NCBI GenBank assembly: GCA_964487155.1
Contig: CAZAQB010000095.1
Location: forward strand, 1 to 13,330
From: CAZAQB01 sp964487155
Lineage (GTDB): Bacteria > Pseudomonadota > Gammaproteobacteria > Nitrococcales > Nitrococcaceae
DNA: 13,330 nt
Direction: 5' to 3'
Of the stretch, positions 1 through 7,060 are shown piece by piece. The notes below the pieces were generated by a model. That model was not told the DNA's origin. It saw only the letters and a program-made list of their open reading frames with translations, and ran no database searches. The stretch's first letter is position 1. Each line of letters starts with the position of its first letter. A program made the position numbers and the translations under genes.

Positions 1-39
1 AGACAAGCGAGATCGGTGCAAATTTGTGAAATCTTCGGG
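1..39 (-). mobile_element. Truncated 'left' end of a MITE-like repeat element
   Basis: Reverse-complemented, these 39 bases match the left end of the complete element (1210-1248), differing only at one base (position 32: T here, C in the equivalent place of the other copy). The end is CTTCGGG at 33-39, followed by CTAG at 40-43, which would be the 4-bp target flank. The remainder of this copy would lie left of the window, in inverted orientation relative to the complete copy. What is seen is the repeat. That it is the end of a mobile element is inferred from the complete copy. Confidence 0.7.
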
Positions 40-43
40 CTAG

Positions 44-362
44 CAGCCCTCCGACAGGTCCTGCCCAGAGAGCGGGCATCGGTTGCTATCGGGGACCGGC
101 ACGCCGCCAGACCGTGTCGCCCTCCGATACGCAGCTGTCGGCTGCCATGAGCAGCCGACCTACCGGCTGGCTTGAACGGGCCGTCACAGCGGTGGGCGGT
201 AGCGAGCTGGCAGGCGCCGCCCCCACGTTTCTTCGCGACGCGGATCTACGCGAGTACCGCCACCGGGCGGGGCTCGGGCCGCGCAGGCGGTGGCCTGCCG
301 AGCGCCCGTACCAGGGCTGCGAGGCCCGCCAAGCCATCCGATCCATCCGCGTCCATCTGTGG
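44..362. other. Intergenic region downstream of csiV, no convincing gene
   Basis: About 320 bases lie between the repeat end and the csiV stop. A 98-codon open frame crosses it on the minus strand, but its arginine/serine-rich composition looks like random GC-rich sequence and it overlaps the end of csiV. The only structure seen is the perfect hairpin at 137-159. Bases 40-57 carry CTAGCAGCC and CCGACAGG, words that recur next to the complete repeat element at 1189-1205 and 1406-1420. Confidence 0.6.
137..159. other. Perfect 9-bp hairpin downstream of csiV
   Basis: GTCGGCTGC and GCAGCCGAC form a perfect 9-bp stem with a 5-base loop (CATGA). It lies about 200 bases beyond the csiV stop. There is no T-tract on either side, so it is not a standard intrinsic terminator. 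It could limit csiV read-through or act as a processing barrier, but that is speculation. Confidence 0.35.
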
Positions 363-1163
363 CTAACCGCCCGGACTCTCACCCGAACCGGTGTCCGGCT
401 CGCTGCCGTCGTGGGGAAGCTCCTTGGCTGCAGGCTCCCAGCGCCGCACCTGGGCCACCACGCCCAGGGCCGGGTGGTCCAGGTAGTGCAGCTCGCCGCT
501 GCGCATGCGGCGGCGCTCCGTGAGCTGGTAGAGAGGGCCGCTGGCCGGCAGCGACGCAGCCCAGGACTCGGCCACCGCCTGGGGCTGGTAGCGCAGGTCC
601 GCCTCCAGGTGCAGGTAGCGGCTGCGGATCAGCCTGAGGGTGCCGTACAGCTCCTGCCCCGCAGGCCGCAGGGCGAAGGGCGACACGGCCACCTTCTCGC
701 CCGCCAGCTCCACGGCCGCCGGCAGGTTGACCGCCGGCGATCTCCAGCCGGGAGGAACCGCCACCGCCGGTGCCTGCTCCGGCGGCAGGCCTGCCTGGCG
801 CCAGCCCAGGTGCGCGAGCACGTCGTACTGACCCGCCTCGGCCAGGCGCTCCGCCACCGGGGTGAGTTGCATCTGCGTCTCCGGCAGGCGCTGAAGGGGT
901 TGAGCGCCGGCCTGTGCGGGCGGCCGTTCAGTAGCCGGCGCCGCTGCGGCGAGCGTCACCGGCGCCGGCGGTGCCACCTGTTCCGGGTCCGGCCAGAACT
1001 CCCGGTCGGGGCCGCCGGCCTGCCACTGGCGGAACACCACGACCTCCACTTCGTACCACTGCGTTGGCGGCTGGCGCTCGGCGTCATCCTGCGCCCGGGC
1101 CGGAGCCCCAGGGACCAGGGTCAGGGCAATAAAGGCGAGCAGCGCGGGGGGGGCGAATCTCAT
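363..1163 (-). CDS. csiV: CsiV family protein (secreted peptidoglycan-binding cell-shape factor)
   Basis: This 266-residue protein resembles CsiV, a periplasmic/envelope protein of gammaproteobacteria. CsiV was described in Vibrio cholerae as binding peptidoglycan and needed for cell integrity in the presence of D-amino acids. Residues 1-24 are a signal peptide: basic start, hydrophobic run, cleavage site ARA before Gln25. Family landmarks are WYEVEVVVF at 36-44, LYGTLRL at 172-178 followed by SRYLHLEADL, and RRRMRSGELHYLDHP at 217-231. The middle (about 60-95) is Ala/Pro-rich and poorly conserved. The ATG at 1163 has AGGAAG five bases upstream. The gene lies downstream of mfd on the same strand, an arrangement also known from Pseudomonas, but a 161-bp repeat element separates them here. 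It is also bracketed by inverted copies of that repeat's end (1-39 and 1210-1248). Identification rests on recalled family motifs. Confidence 0.88.
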   Translation of the reverse strand: MRFAPPALLAFIALTLVPGAPARAQDDAERQPPTQWYEVEVVVFRQWQAGGPDREFWPDPEQVAPPAPVTLAAAAPATERPPAQAGAQPLQRLPETQMQLTPVAERLAEAGQYDVLAHLGWRQAGLPPEQAPAVAVPPGWRSPAVNLPAAVELAGEKVAVSPFALRPAGQELYGTLRLIRSRYLHLEADLRYQPQAVAESWAASLPASGPLYQLTERRRMRSGELHYLDHPALGVVAQVRRWEPAAKELPHDGSEPDTGSGESPGG

Positions 1164-1190
1164 CGGGGCTTCCTGTGACTGAGGGGGACT

Positions 1191-1420
1191 AGCAGCCTGT
1201 CGGACTTAACCCGAAGGTTTCACAAATTTGCACCGATCTCGCTTGTCTCTTGGTCTCACAAGGAATCTCTTCTCAGTCGGCCGTACTCACCGATACGCCA
1301 CTCGTTCGAAAAGCCCCTTGTAAAACCAATATCCTGCGCGATATCAGCACAAATTCATGAAATCTTCGGGTTAAGGCTCCTACTCGGCTCGCGACGGGCA
1401 CCTGGGTCCGACAGGCTGCC
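1191..1420. repeat. 15-bp inverted repeat flanking the MITE-like element
   Basis: AGCAGCCTGTCGGAC at 1191-1205 is matched at 14 of 15 positions by the reverse complement of 1406-1420. The two arms enclose the complete 161-bp element and its TTAA flanks. CTAG stands just before the left arm (1189-1192). The same words (CTAGCAGCC, CCGACAGG) also follow the truncated repeat end at 40-57. These arms could be the outer ends of a larger element of about 230 bp, or an older hairpin into which the smaller element inserted. Confidence 0.55.
1206..1374. mobile_element. Complete 161-bp MITE-like element with TTAA target duplication
   Basis: The element runs 1210-1370 and is bordered on each side by TTAA (1206-1209 and 1371-1374), read as a 4-bp target duplication. 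It begins CCCGAAG and ends CTTCGGG. The first 33 bases (1210-1242) match the reverse complement of the last 33 (1338-1370) at 26 positions. After a 7/8-base break, a second block, TTGGTCTCACAAGG (1250-1263), matches the reverse complement of 1316-1329 at 12 of 14. The interior of about 50 bases has no coding capacity, so the element is non-autonomous. The left end recurs at 1-39 and the right end at 13281-13330. Ends starting CC with 4-5-bp duplications are reported for the IS1380 family, so derivation from such an element is possible but unproven. A structured intergenic RNA repeat is the alternative. Confidence 0.7.
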
Positions 1421-1432
1421 AGGCTGCGGGCT

Positions 1433-4400
1433 TCAGGCAGCCGCCGGGGCGCCCAGGCGTTCCAGCAGCCGGTCGGCCGCCTGCAGGCGCTGTTCGGCCT
1501 CTGGCAGAGGCTCCCGGAAGCGTAGCCGGTGCTGGCCCTCCAGCCGGTACACCTCCGGCCGGCTCTGAATCAGGCCCACCAGTCGCTCCGGCTCCACCCG
1601 GGCCGCCTCGCCAAAGGCCACCACGCCGCCGCCGGGACCGGCCTCCAGCTTGCTGACGCCCAGATGCTCCGCCCGCAGGCGCAGGGCTGCAAGCCGGAAC
1701 AGGTTCTTCGCGGCGTCGGGCAGCAGGCCGAAACGATCAATCATCTCCACCTGCAGTTCTCTCAGCGCCTCGGGGCTGGCGGCGCTGGCGATGCGCTTGT
1801 AGAGCACCAGCCGGGCGTGGATGTCCGGCAGGTAGTCGGCGGGCAGCAGGGCGGGCACGGAGAGATCCACGTCGGTGCCCGAGTCCAGCGTCGCCTCCGG
1901 GTCCGGCACCCGGCCGGCCTTGAGGTCGCGCACCGCCCGCTCCAGTAGCTCGCTGTACAGGGAGAATCCTACCTCCTGGATCTGGCCGCTCTGGTCCTCG
2001 CCCAGCAGTTCGCCGGCGCCGCGGATCTCCAGGTCGTGGCTGGCCAGCGCGAAGCCTACACCCAGGTCCTCCAGGGCGGCGATGGCCTCCAGGCGTTTCT
2101 CGGCGTCCGCCGTGAGCAGGGCTTTCTCGGGCGCGATCAGGTAAGCGTAGGCACGGTGGTGGGAGCGCCCCACCCGGCCCCGCAGCTGGTGCAGCTGGGC
2201 GAGGCCCAGGCGATCCGCCCGGTTGATGATGATGGTGTTGGCGCTGGGAACGTCGATGCCGCTCTCGATGATGGTGGAGCACACCAGGATGCTGAAGCGC
2301 TGGTGGTAGAAGTCCAGCATCACCCGCTCCAGATCCCGCTCCCGCATCTGGCCGTGGGCCACCCGCAGCCGGGCTTCGGGCACCAGTTCCTCCAGCGCCC
2401 GGGCGATGCGCTCGATGCTCTCCACCTGGTTGTGCAGGAAATACACCTGGCCGCCGCGGTGCAGCTCCCGCAGGCAGGCCTCCCGGATCAGGCCGTCGTT
2501 CCACTGGTTGACGAAGGTCTTGACCGCCAGGCGCCGGGCGGGCGGCGTGGCGATGATGGACAGGTCGCGCAGCCCGGACAGGGACATGTTCAGCGTGCGC
2601 GGAATCGGCGTGGCGGTGAGGGTGAGCACGTCGACGTTGGCGCGCAGTGCCTTGAGGCGCTCCTTCTGGCGCACCCCGAAGCGGTGCTCCTCGTCGATGA
2701 TGAGCAGCCCCAGGTTGTCGAAGCGCACCCCGCTCTGCAGCAGCTTGTGGGTGCCGATGACGATGTCCACCTGGCCCTCGGCCAGCTGCTTCATGACCGC
2801 ATCCTGCTCTTTCTTGGTGCGGAAGCGGGACAGCAGCTCGATGCGCACCGGCCAGTCGGCGAACCGGTCCTTGAAGTTCTGGTAGTGCTGCTGGGCCAGC
2901 AGGGTGGTGGGCACCAGTACCGCCACCTGGCGGCCGGCGTCCACGCCGGCGAAGGCCCCGCGCATCGCCACTTCGGTCTTGCCGAAACCCACGTCGCCGC
3001 AAACCACCCGGTCCATGGGCTTGTCCGAGGCCAGGTCGGAGAGCACGGCGTCGATGGCGGAGCGCTGGTCCGGCGTCTCCTCGAAGGGAAAGGCGGCGGC
3101 GAAACGCTGGTAGTCCTCCTGGGAGAAGCGCAGGGCGTGCCCCTGGGCGGCTTCCCGGCGGGCGTAGATCTGCAGCAGCTCGGCGGCCACGTCCCGGGCC
3201 TGGCGGGCGGCCCGGCGCCGGGCCCGCTCCCACTGCTCGCCGCCGAGACGGTGCAGCGGGGCGTGGTCCACGTCCGGCCCGGCGTAGCGGCTTACCCGGT
3301 GCAGGGAGGCCACCGGCACGTAGAGCCGGTCGCCGCCGGCGTATTCCAGGGTCAGGAACTCGGTCGGCACGCCGCCGGCATCCAGGGTCTGCAGGCCCTG
3401 GTAGCGGCCCACGCCATGGTCTTCATGGACCACCGGCGCGCCGATGGCCAGATCGGAGAGATCCCGGATGATGGCTTCCGGGTCCCGTGCCGCACCCTTG
3501 CGGCGCCGCGCGGCCGCCGCCGGCCGGGCGTGGAACGCGGCCTCGGGAATCAGCGCGAGCGGCGGCGACTGGAGCTGGAAACCCTGCTCAGGGGCGCCGA
3601 CCGTGAGGGCGATGCCGGCGTCGCCGGCCAGGAACTCCTGCCAGCCGGCCACGTCCGTGGGGGTCACGCCGGACTCCGCCAGCCGCTCCCGCAATGTCTC
3701 GCGGCGGCCGGCAGTCTCGGCAACCAGCAGTGCCCGCCCCGGCTGCCCGGCCAGGAATTCGGTGAGCGCGTCCAGCGGGCGGGCATCGTGGGCCCCGGGC
3801 GCCAGGGGCGGCAGGGGTTGGGCATCGGCCAGGGGGCCCTGGGCGGCATCCGCCGGCGCACAGATGACCTGGGCCTGCTGATTGAGGGATGCGCGAACCT
3901 GGTCCGGCGGCAGGTAGAGCCGGCCGGGCGGCAGCAGCGGGCGCTCCCGGTCGTGGCGGCGCTGCTCGTAGCGCTCGGCGATGGTATCCCAGGCCCGGTC
4001 GAGCGCCGCATCGGCGTCCTCGGTGCGCAGCGCCAGGTAGTCGCCGGGCAGGTAATCGAACAAAGTGGCCGTAGCCTCGAAAAACAGGGGCAGGTAGTAC
4101 TCGATGCCGTTGGGCAGCCGACCCTCGGTGACCTCCCGGTACACCAGGCTGTCGGAGGGATTGCCCTCGAAGGTCGCCCGGTGGCCCTGGCGGAAGCGGG
4201 CGATCGCCGCCTCGTCGGTGGGAAACTCCCGGGCCGGCAGCAGCTCCACGTGCTTGAGGCGGCCGGCACTGCGCTGGGTTTCGGGGTCGAACACCCGGAT
4301 GCTGTCCACCTCGTCGTCCAGCAGGTCCACCCGCAGAGGCTGCTCGCTGCCCATGGGAAACAGGTCGAGCAGCGAGCCGCGCACCGCGAACTCGCCGTGT

Positions 4401-4891
4401 TCCAGCACCTCGGTCACCCGCCTATAGCCGGCCGCGGCCAGGCTGCTGGCCATGGATTCCAGGTCCATGGGATCGCCGGCCGAGACCACCAGCGCCTGGC
4501 GCTCCAGGTGGCCGCGGGGCGGCAGCCGCTGCATCAGGGTCTCGGCGGGCACCACCAGCACCCCGCGGTTCCAGCGGGGCAGCCGATAGAGGGTGGCGAG
4601 GCGCTCGGAGATGATGTCCTGATGGGGAGAGAAGACGTCGTAGGGCAGCGTCTCCCAGTCGGGCATCATCGCGGCTTCGACGTCACTGCCGCGCAGGAAG
4701 AACTGGATCTCGGCCCACAGCGCCTGCGCCTCGTGGCTGTCGCCGGCGACCACCAGCAGCGGGGCGCTCCAGCTTCGCGCGGCGCGGGAGATGGCCAGCG
4801 CCCGGGCGGCGCCGGGCAGTCCGCGCCAGTGCAGGCGGGCAGCGGGCGCCGGCAGAGGCGGGTCCAGGGGCGGGAAGGAGGCTAGGGCCAT
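1433..4891 (-). CDS. mfd: Transcription-repair coupling factor Mfd
   Basis: Mfd is an ATP-driven DNA translocase that pushes RNA polymerase stalled at a lesion off the template and recruits UvrA. The 1152-residue length is normal (E. coli Mfd is 1148). An N-terminal UvrB-homology region covers roughly 1-330. The RNA-polymerase-interacting Tudor-like domain includes the segment around LEYAGGDRLYVPVASLHRV (515-533). The RecG-like translocase has Walker A GDVGFGKTEV (632-641), DEEH (733-736), TATPIPRTL (759-767) and motif VI QLRGRVGRS (902-910). The C-terminal autoinhibitory domain fills about 1005-1150. The chosen ATG gives the expected MALASFPPLDPP beginning, although no strong ribosome binding site precedes it. 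fabB ends 87 bases upstream on the same strand. A hairpin (4924-4949: GCCGT/ACGGC and AGAC/GTCT arms) lies in that gap but has no T-tract. Confidence 0.98.
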   Translation of the reverse strand: MALASFPPLDPPLPAPAARLHWRGLPGAARALAISRAARSWSAPLLVVAGDSHEAQALWAEIQFFLRGSDVEAAMMPDWETLPYDVFSPHQDIISERLATLYRLPRWNRGVLVVPAETLMQRLPPRGHLERQALVVSAGDPMDLESMASSLAAAGYRRVTEVLEHGEFAVRGSLLDLFPMGSEQPLRVDLLDDEVDSIRVFDPETQRSAGRLKHVELLPAREFPTDEAAIARFRQGHRATFEGNPSDSLVYREVTEGRLPNGIEYYLPLFFEATATLFDYLPGDYLALRTEDADAALDRAWDTIAERYEQRRHDRERPLLPPGRLYLPPDQVRASLNQQAQVICAPADAAQGPLADAQPLPPLAPGAHDARPLDALTEFLAGQPGRALLVAETAGRRETLRERLAESGVTPTDVAGWQEFLAGDAGIALTVGAPEQGFQLQSPPLALIPEAAFHARPAAAARRRKGAARDPEAIIRDLSDLAIGAPVVHEDHGVGRYQGLQTLDAGGVPTEFLTLEYAGGDRLYVPVASLHRVSRYAGPDVDHAPLHRLGGEQWERARRRAARQARDVAAELLQIYARREAAQGHALRFSQEDYQRFAAAFPFEETPDQRSAIDAVLSDLASDKPMDRVVCGDVGFGKTEVAMRGAFAGVDAGRQVAVLVPTTLLAQQHYQNFKDRFADWPVRIELLSRFRTKKEQDAVMKQLAEGQVDIVIGTHKLLQSGVRFDNLGLLIIDEEHRFGVRQKERLKALRANVDVLTLTATPIPRTLNMSLSGLRDLSIIATPPARRLAVKTFVNQWNDGLIREACLRELHRGGQVYFLHNQVESIERIARALEELVPEARLRVAHGQMRERDLERVMLDFYHQRFSILVCSTIIESGIDVPSANTIIINRADRLGLAQLHQLRGRVGRSHHRAYAYLIAPEKALLTADAEKRLEAIAALEDLGVGFALASHDLEIRGAGELLGEDQSGQIQEVGFSLYSELLERAVRDLKAGRVPDPEATLDSGTDVDLSVPALLPADYLPDIHARLVLYKRIASAASPEALRELQVEMIDRFGLLPDAAKNLFRLAALRLRAEHLGVSKLEAGPGGGVVAFGEAARVEPERLVGLIQSRPEVYRLEGQHRLRFREPLPEAEQRLQAADRLLERLGAPAAA

Positions 4892-4978
4892 GGACGCAGC
4901 AGTTTCGCGTGGGGTTCGAGGCAGCCGTGGCAGACCGACAGTCTACGGCATCCCGCCGTGGCTTGGGTCCGGTTGCGC

Positions 4979-6202
4979 TCAGGCCTCCCAGCGCTGGAAC
5001 ACCAGAGTACCGTTGGTGCCGCCGAAGCCGAAGCTGTTGGACATCACGGTGCGCAGCCCGGCACCGTCGCGGCGCTCACGGACCACGCTCATGCCCTCGG
5101 CCTGGGGGTCCAGATCCTGGATGTGGGCGGATGCCGCGATGAAGTCGCCATGCAGCATGAGCAGGGAGTAGATGGCCTCCTGGACTCCGGCTGCGCCCAG
5201 GGAATGCCCGGTGAGCGCCTTGGTGGAGCTCACCGGCGGCATGGCGTCCGGCCCGCCGAACACCTCGGCGACGGCCTGCAACTCGACGATGTCCCCGGCC
5301 GGGGTGCTGGTGCCGTGGGCATTGATGTAGTCCACCGGCCCGTCCACCGTCGCCAGGGCCTGCTGCATGCAGCGCACCGCACCCTCACCGGAGGGGGCCA
5401 CCATGTCCACGCCGTCGGAGGTGGCGCCGTAGCCCACCAGCTCCGCCAGGATGGGCGCGCCCCGGGCCTGGGCGTGCTCGAGGGCTTCCAGCACCAGCAT
5501 GCCTGCACCGCCGGCGATGACGAAACCGTCCCGACCCGCGTCATAGGGGCGGGAGGCCACCTCCGGGGTGTCATTGTAGCGGCTGGACAGAGCGCCCATG
5601 GCATCGAACATCATGGTCATCGTCCAGTGTTCTTCCTCGCCGCCGCCGGCGAAGATGATGTCCTGCTTGCCGCTGGCGATCAGCTCCGCCCCGTTGCCGA
5701 TGCAGTGAGCACTGGTGGCGCAGGCGGAGGTGATGGAGTAGTTGACCCCTCGAATGCCGAACGGCGTGGCCAGGCAGGCGGAGACGGTGCTGCTCATGAC
5801 CTTCGGCACGGCGAAGGCGCCGATCCGGCGCACGCCCTTGGTGCGGAGGATGTCGGCACCCTCCAGCAGGGTGGAGGTGGAGCCGCCGCCGGAGCCGGCG
5901 ATAAGCCCGGTGCGGGGGTTGGAGACGTGATCGGGACTGAGGCCGGCCTGGGCGATGGCGTCCTCCAGCGCAATGTAGGCGTAGGCGCCGGCCCCGGCCA
6001 TGAAACGCCGGTCGCGCCGGGGCACGCGGCCCTCGACGTCCACGTCCACCATGCCCGCCACCTGGCTGCGCAAGCCCAGCTCTTGGTAGACCGGCTGCCG
6101 GCGGATGCCGGATCGCCCCTGCCGCAGGTGCTGCGTCACCGTCTCGGGATCATTGCCGAGACAGGAGACGATGCCCATTCCCGTCACGACTACGCGACGC
6201 AC
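4979..6202 (-). CDS. fabB: 3-oxoacyl-[ACP] synthase I (FabB)
   Basis: FabB condenses malonyl-ACP with acyl-ACP in the cytosol and elongates cis-3-decenoyl-ACP made by FabA, so it is essential for unsaturated fatty acids. The 407-residue product matches E. coli FabB in length (406). The Cys-His-His triad is visible: Cys161 in SACATSAHC, His296 in NAHGTSTPAGD and His333 in ALTGHSLGAAG; the C-terminus has SFGFGGTNGTLVF. I chose the GTG at 6202 because it gives MRRVVVTGMGIVSCLGN, the usual FabB start, and has GAGGT eight bases upstream. A further 18 in-frame codons upstream look non-coding. An ATG at 6222 with an excellent ribosome binding site is out of frame and opens a 10-codon ORF overlapping this start. 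fabA lies 136 bases upstream, as in the fabAB operon of Pseudomonas. Confidence 0.97.
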   Translation of the reverse strand: MRRVVVTGMGIVSCLGNDPETVTQHLRQGRSGIRRQPVYQELGLRSQVAGMVDVDVEGRVPRRDRRFMAGAGAYAYIALEDAIAQAGLSPDHVSNPRTGLIAGSGGGSTSTLLEGADILRTKGVRRIGAFAVPKVMSSTVSACLATPFGIRGVNYSITSACATSAHCIGNGAELIASGKQDIIFAGGGEEEHWTMTMMFDAMGALSSRYNDTPEVASRPYDAGRDGFVIAGGAGMLVLEALEHAQARGAPILAELVGYGATSDGVDMVAPSGEGAVRCMQQALATVDGPVDYINAHGTSTPAGDIVELQAVAEVFGGPDAMPPVSSTKALTGHSLGAAGVQEAIYSLLMLHGDFIAASAHIQDLDPQAEGMSVVRERRDGAGLRTVMSNSFGFGGTNGTLVFQRWEA

Positions 6203-6222
6203 GTTGCCAGACCTCGTGCCAT
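6190..6222 (-). CDS. Possible 10-residue leader ORF overlapping the fabB start
   Basis: An ATG preceded by GGGGGAG and five further bases opens the short frame MARGLATCVA and stops at a TAG 12 bases inside fabB. It lies in another frame from fabB. Its ribosome binding site is stronger than the GAGGT used by the fabB GTG, and that GAGGT lies inside the short ORF. It could couple or tune fabB translation, or it could be chance. There is no homology evidence. Confidence 0.25.
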   Translation of the reverse strand: MARGLATCVA

Positions 6223-6338
6223 TTGTTCTCCCCCTGCCGCTCCAGGCAACCGCCACGGACTGGGCCGCTGGTGGTGCCGGACTCGGCCCCTCGGCGCCAT
6301 GGCAGCGCCGGCTCCCGCGAGCCTCGGCCCCGTGCGCC

Positions 6339-6857
6339 TCAAAGTGCGGCGCTGGGATCCCGGAACAGGCCCACCTTCAGGTCGCCGGCCTGGTAGATGC
6401 GCTGGCCGTCCTTGAGCACCTCCGCATCGGCAATACCCATCACCAGGGAGCGGCGAATCACCCGCTTAATGTCAAGCCGGTAGGTTACGAGCCGGTTGTC
6501 CGGCAGCACCTGCCCGGTGAACTTCACTTCTCCGCAGCCCAGAGCCCGGCCGCGGCCGATGCCGCCGATCCATCCCAGGTAGAAGCCTAGCAGTTGCCAC
6601 AGGGCATCGAGCCCCAGGCAGCCGGGCATGACGGGATCGCCGGGGAAATGACAGTGGAAGAACCAGAGCTCCGGGTCGACGTCCAGTTCCGCCTCCACAT
6701 GGCCCTTGCCGTGGCTGCCGCCTTCCGCGCTGATCTGGGTGATGCGGTCGAACATCAGCATGTTCGGAATCGGCAGCTGCGGGTTGCCAGGCCCAAACAG
6801 ACGTCCGTAACCGCAGTCCAGAAGTTCTTCGTAGTTGTAGCTGGCTTTCGGGTTCAT
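6339..6857 (-). CDS. fabA: 3-hydroxydecanoyl-[ACP] dehydratase/isomerase (FabA)
   Basis: FabA dehydrates 3-hydroxydecanoyl-ACP and isomerises trans-2- to cis-3-decenoyl-ACP, the step that commits carbon to anaerobic unsaturated fatty acid synthesis. From the ATG at 6857 the protein has 172 residues, close to the E. coli length. The catalytic pair sits at the E. coli positions: His70 in WFFHCHFPGDPVMPGC and Asp84 in LGLDALWQ. GEVKFTGQVLP and the C-terminal DLKVGLF are also characteristic. The frame stays open for 48 more codons upstream, but that stretch is Arg/Gly-rich and unlike the family, so I reject it. The ribosome binding site is weak. fabB follows after 136 bases, which hold only a small GGCGC/GCGCC inverted repeat near 6294-6308. 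ubiT diverges upstream across 203 bases. Cotranscription with fabB is likely. Confidence 0.97.
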   Translation of the reverse strand: MNPKASYNYEELLDCGYGRLFGPGNPQLPIPNMLMFDRITQISAEGGSHGKGHVEAELDVDPELWFFHCHFPGDPVMPGCLGLDALWQLLGFYLGWIGGIGRGRALGCGEVKFTGQVLPDNRLVTYRLDIKRVIRRSLVMGIADAEVLKDGQRIYQAGDLKVGLFRDPSAAL

Positions 6858-6987
6858 GGACACGGTCTGCCGAGCCTGTCGAGGCAGTTCTCCATCACGG
6901 TGGCGGAAGCCCAGGTGGGTGGATCTGCGGAAGCCCGGTAGGCTCCCACGACCGGCTGCGGGCGTCAACCGCCGGCCCGGGCCCATA

Positions 6988-7030
6988 TTGACGCTGAACA
7001 AGGCGCAGCCCGGGTGCCTGGCGTTAGGCT
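6988..7030 (+). promoter_or_regulatory. FNR/ANR-like box and -10-like element upstream of ubiT
   Basis: TTGAC-GCTG-AACAA at 6988-7001 matches the FNR/ANR consensus TTGAT-N4-ATCAA at 8 of 10 defined positions with the exact N4 spacer. A weak -10-like TAGGCT lies at 7025-7030. A start about seven bases after it (near 7037) would put the box centre at about -42, the class II activator position. In E. coli, ubiT and ubiUV are under FNR control. The box and spacing are seen; regulation is inferred. The sequence also lies upstream of fabA on the other strand. Confidence 0.5.
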
Positions 7031-7060
7031 GCCGGGCGCCCGCCGAGATGGAGACGCCTG

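Noticed and set aside
86..382. 98-codon minus-strand frame downstream of csiV
   Set aside because: Arg/Ser-rich composition, overlaps the csiV end, no recognisable motif.
114..1178. 354-codon plus-strand frame over csiV
   Set aside because: Arg/Leu-rich shadow of csiV; the opposite strand has a signal peptide and clear CsiV motifs.
1..1420. CRISPR array as an explanation for the repeats
   Set aside because: Repeats are few, in inverted orientations, irregularly spaced and lack spacers of constant length.
2036..4885. 949-codon open frame on the plus strand, antisense to mfd
   Set aside because: It mirrors mfd in a GC-rich genome, is rich in Gly/His/Gln/Val, and shows no family motif; mfd itself is unmistakable and full length.
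6203..6256. 18-residue N-terminal extension of FabB
   Set aside because: The GTG at 6202 has a ribosome binding site and yields the family start MRRVVVTG; the extension is unlike FabB.
6858..7001. 48-residue N-terminal extension of FabA
   Set aside because: FabA from the ATG at 6857 has the normal 172 residues with His70 and Asp84 at the E. coli positions; the extension would cover the fabA promoter region.
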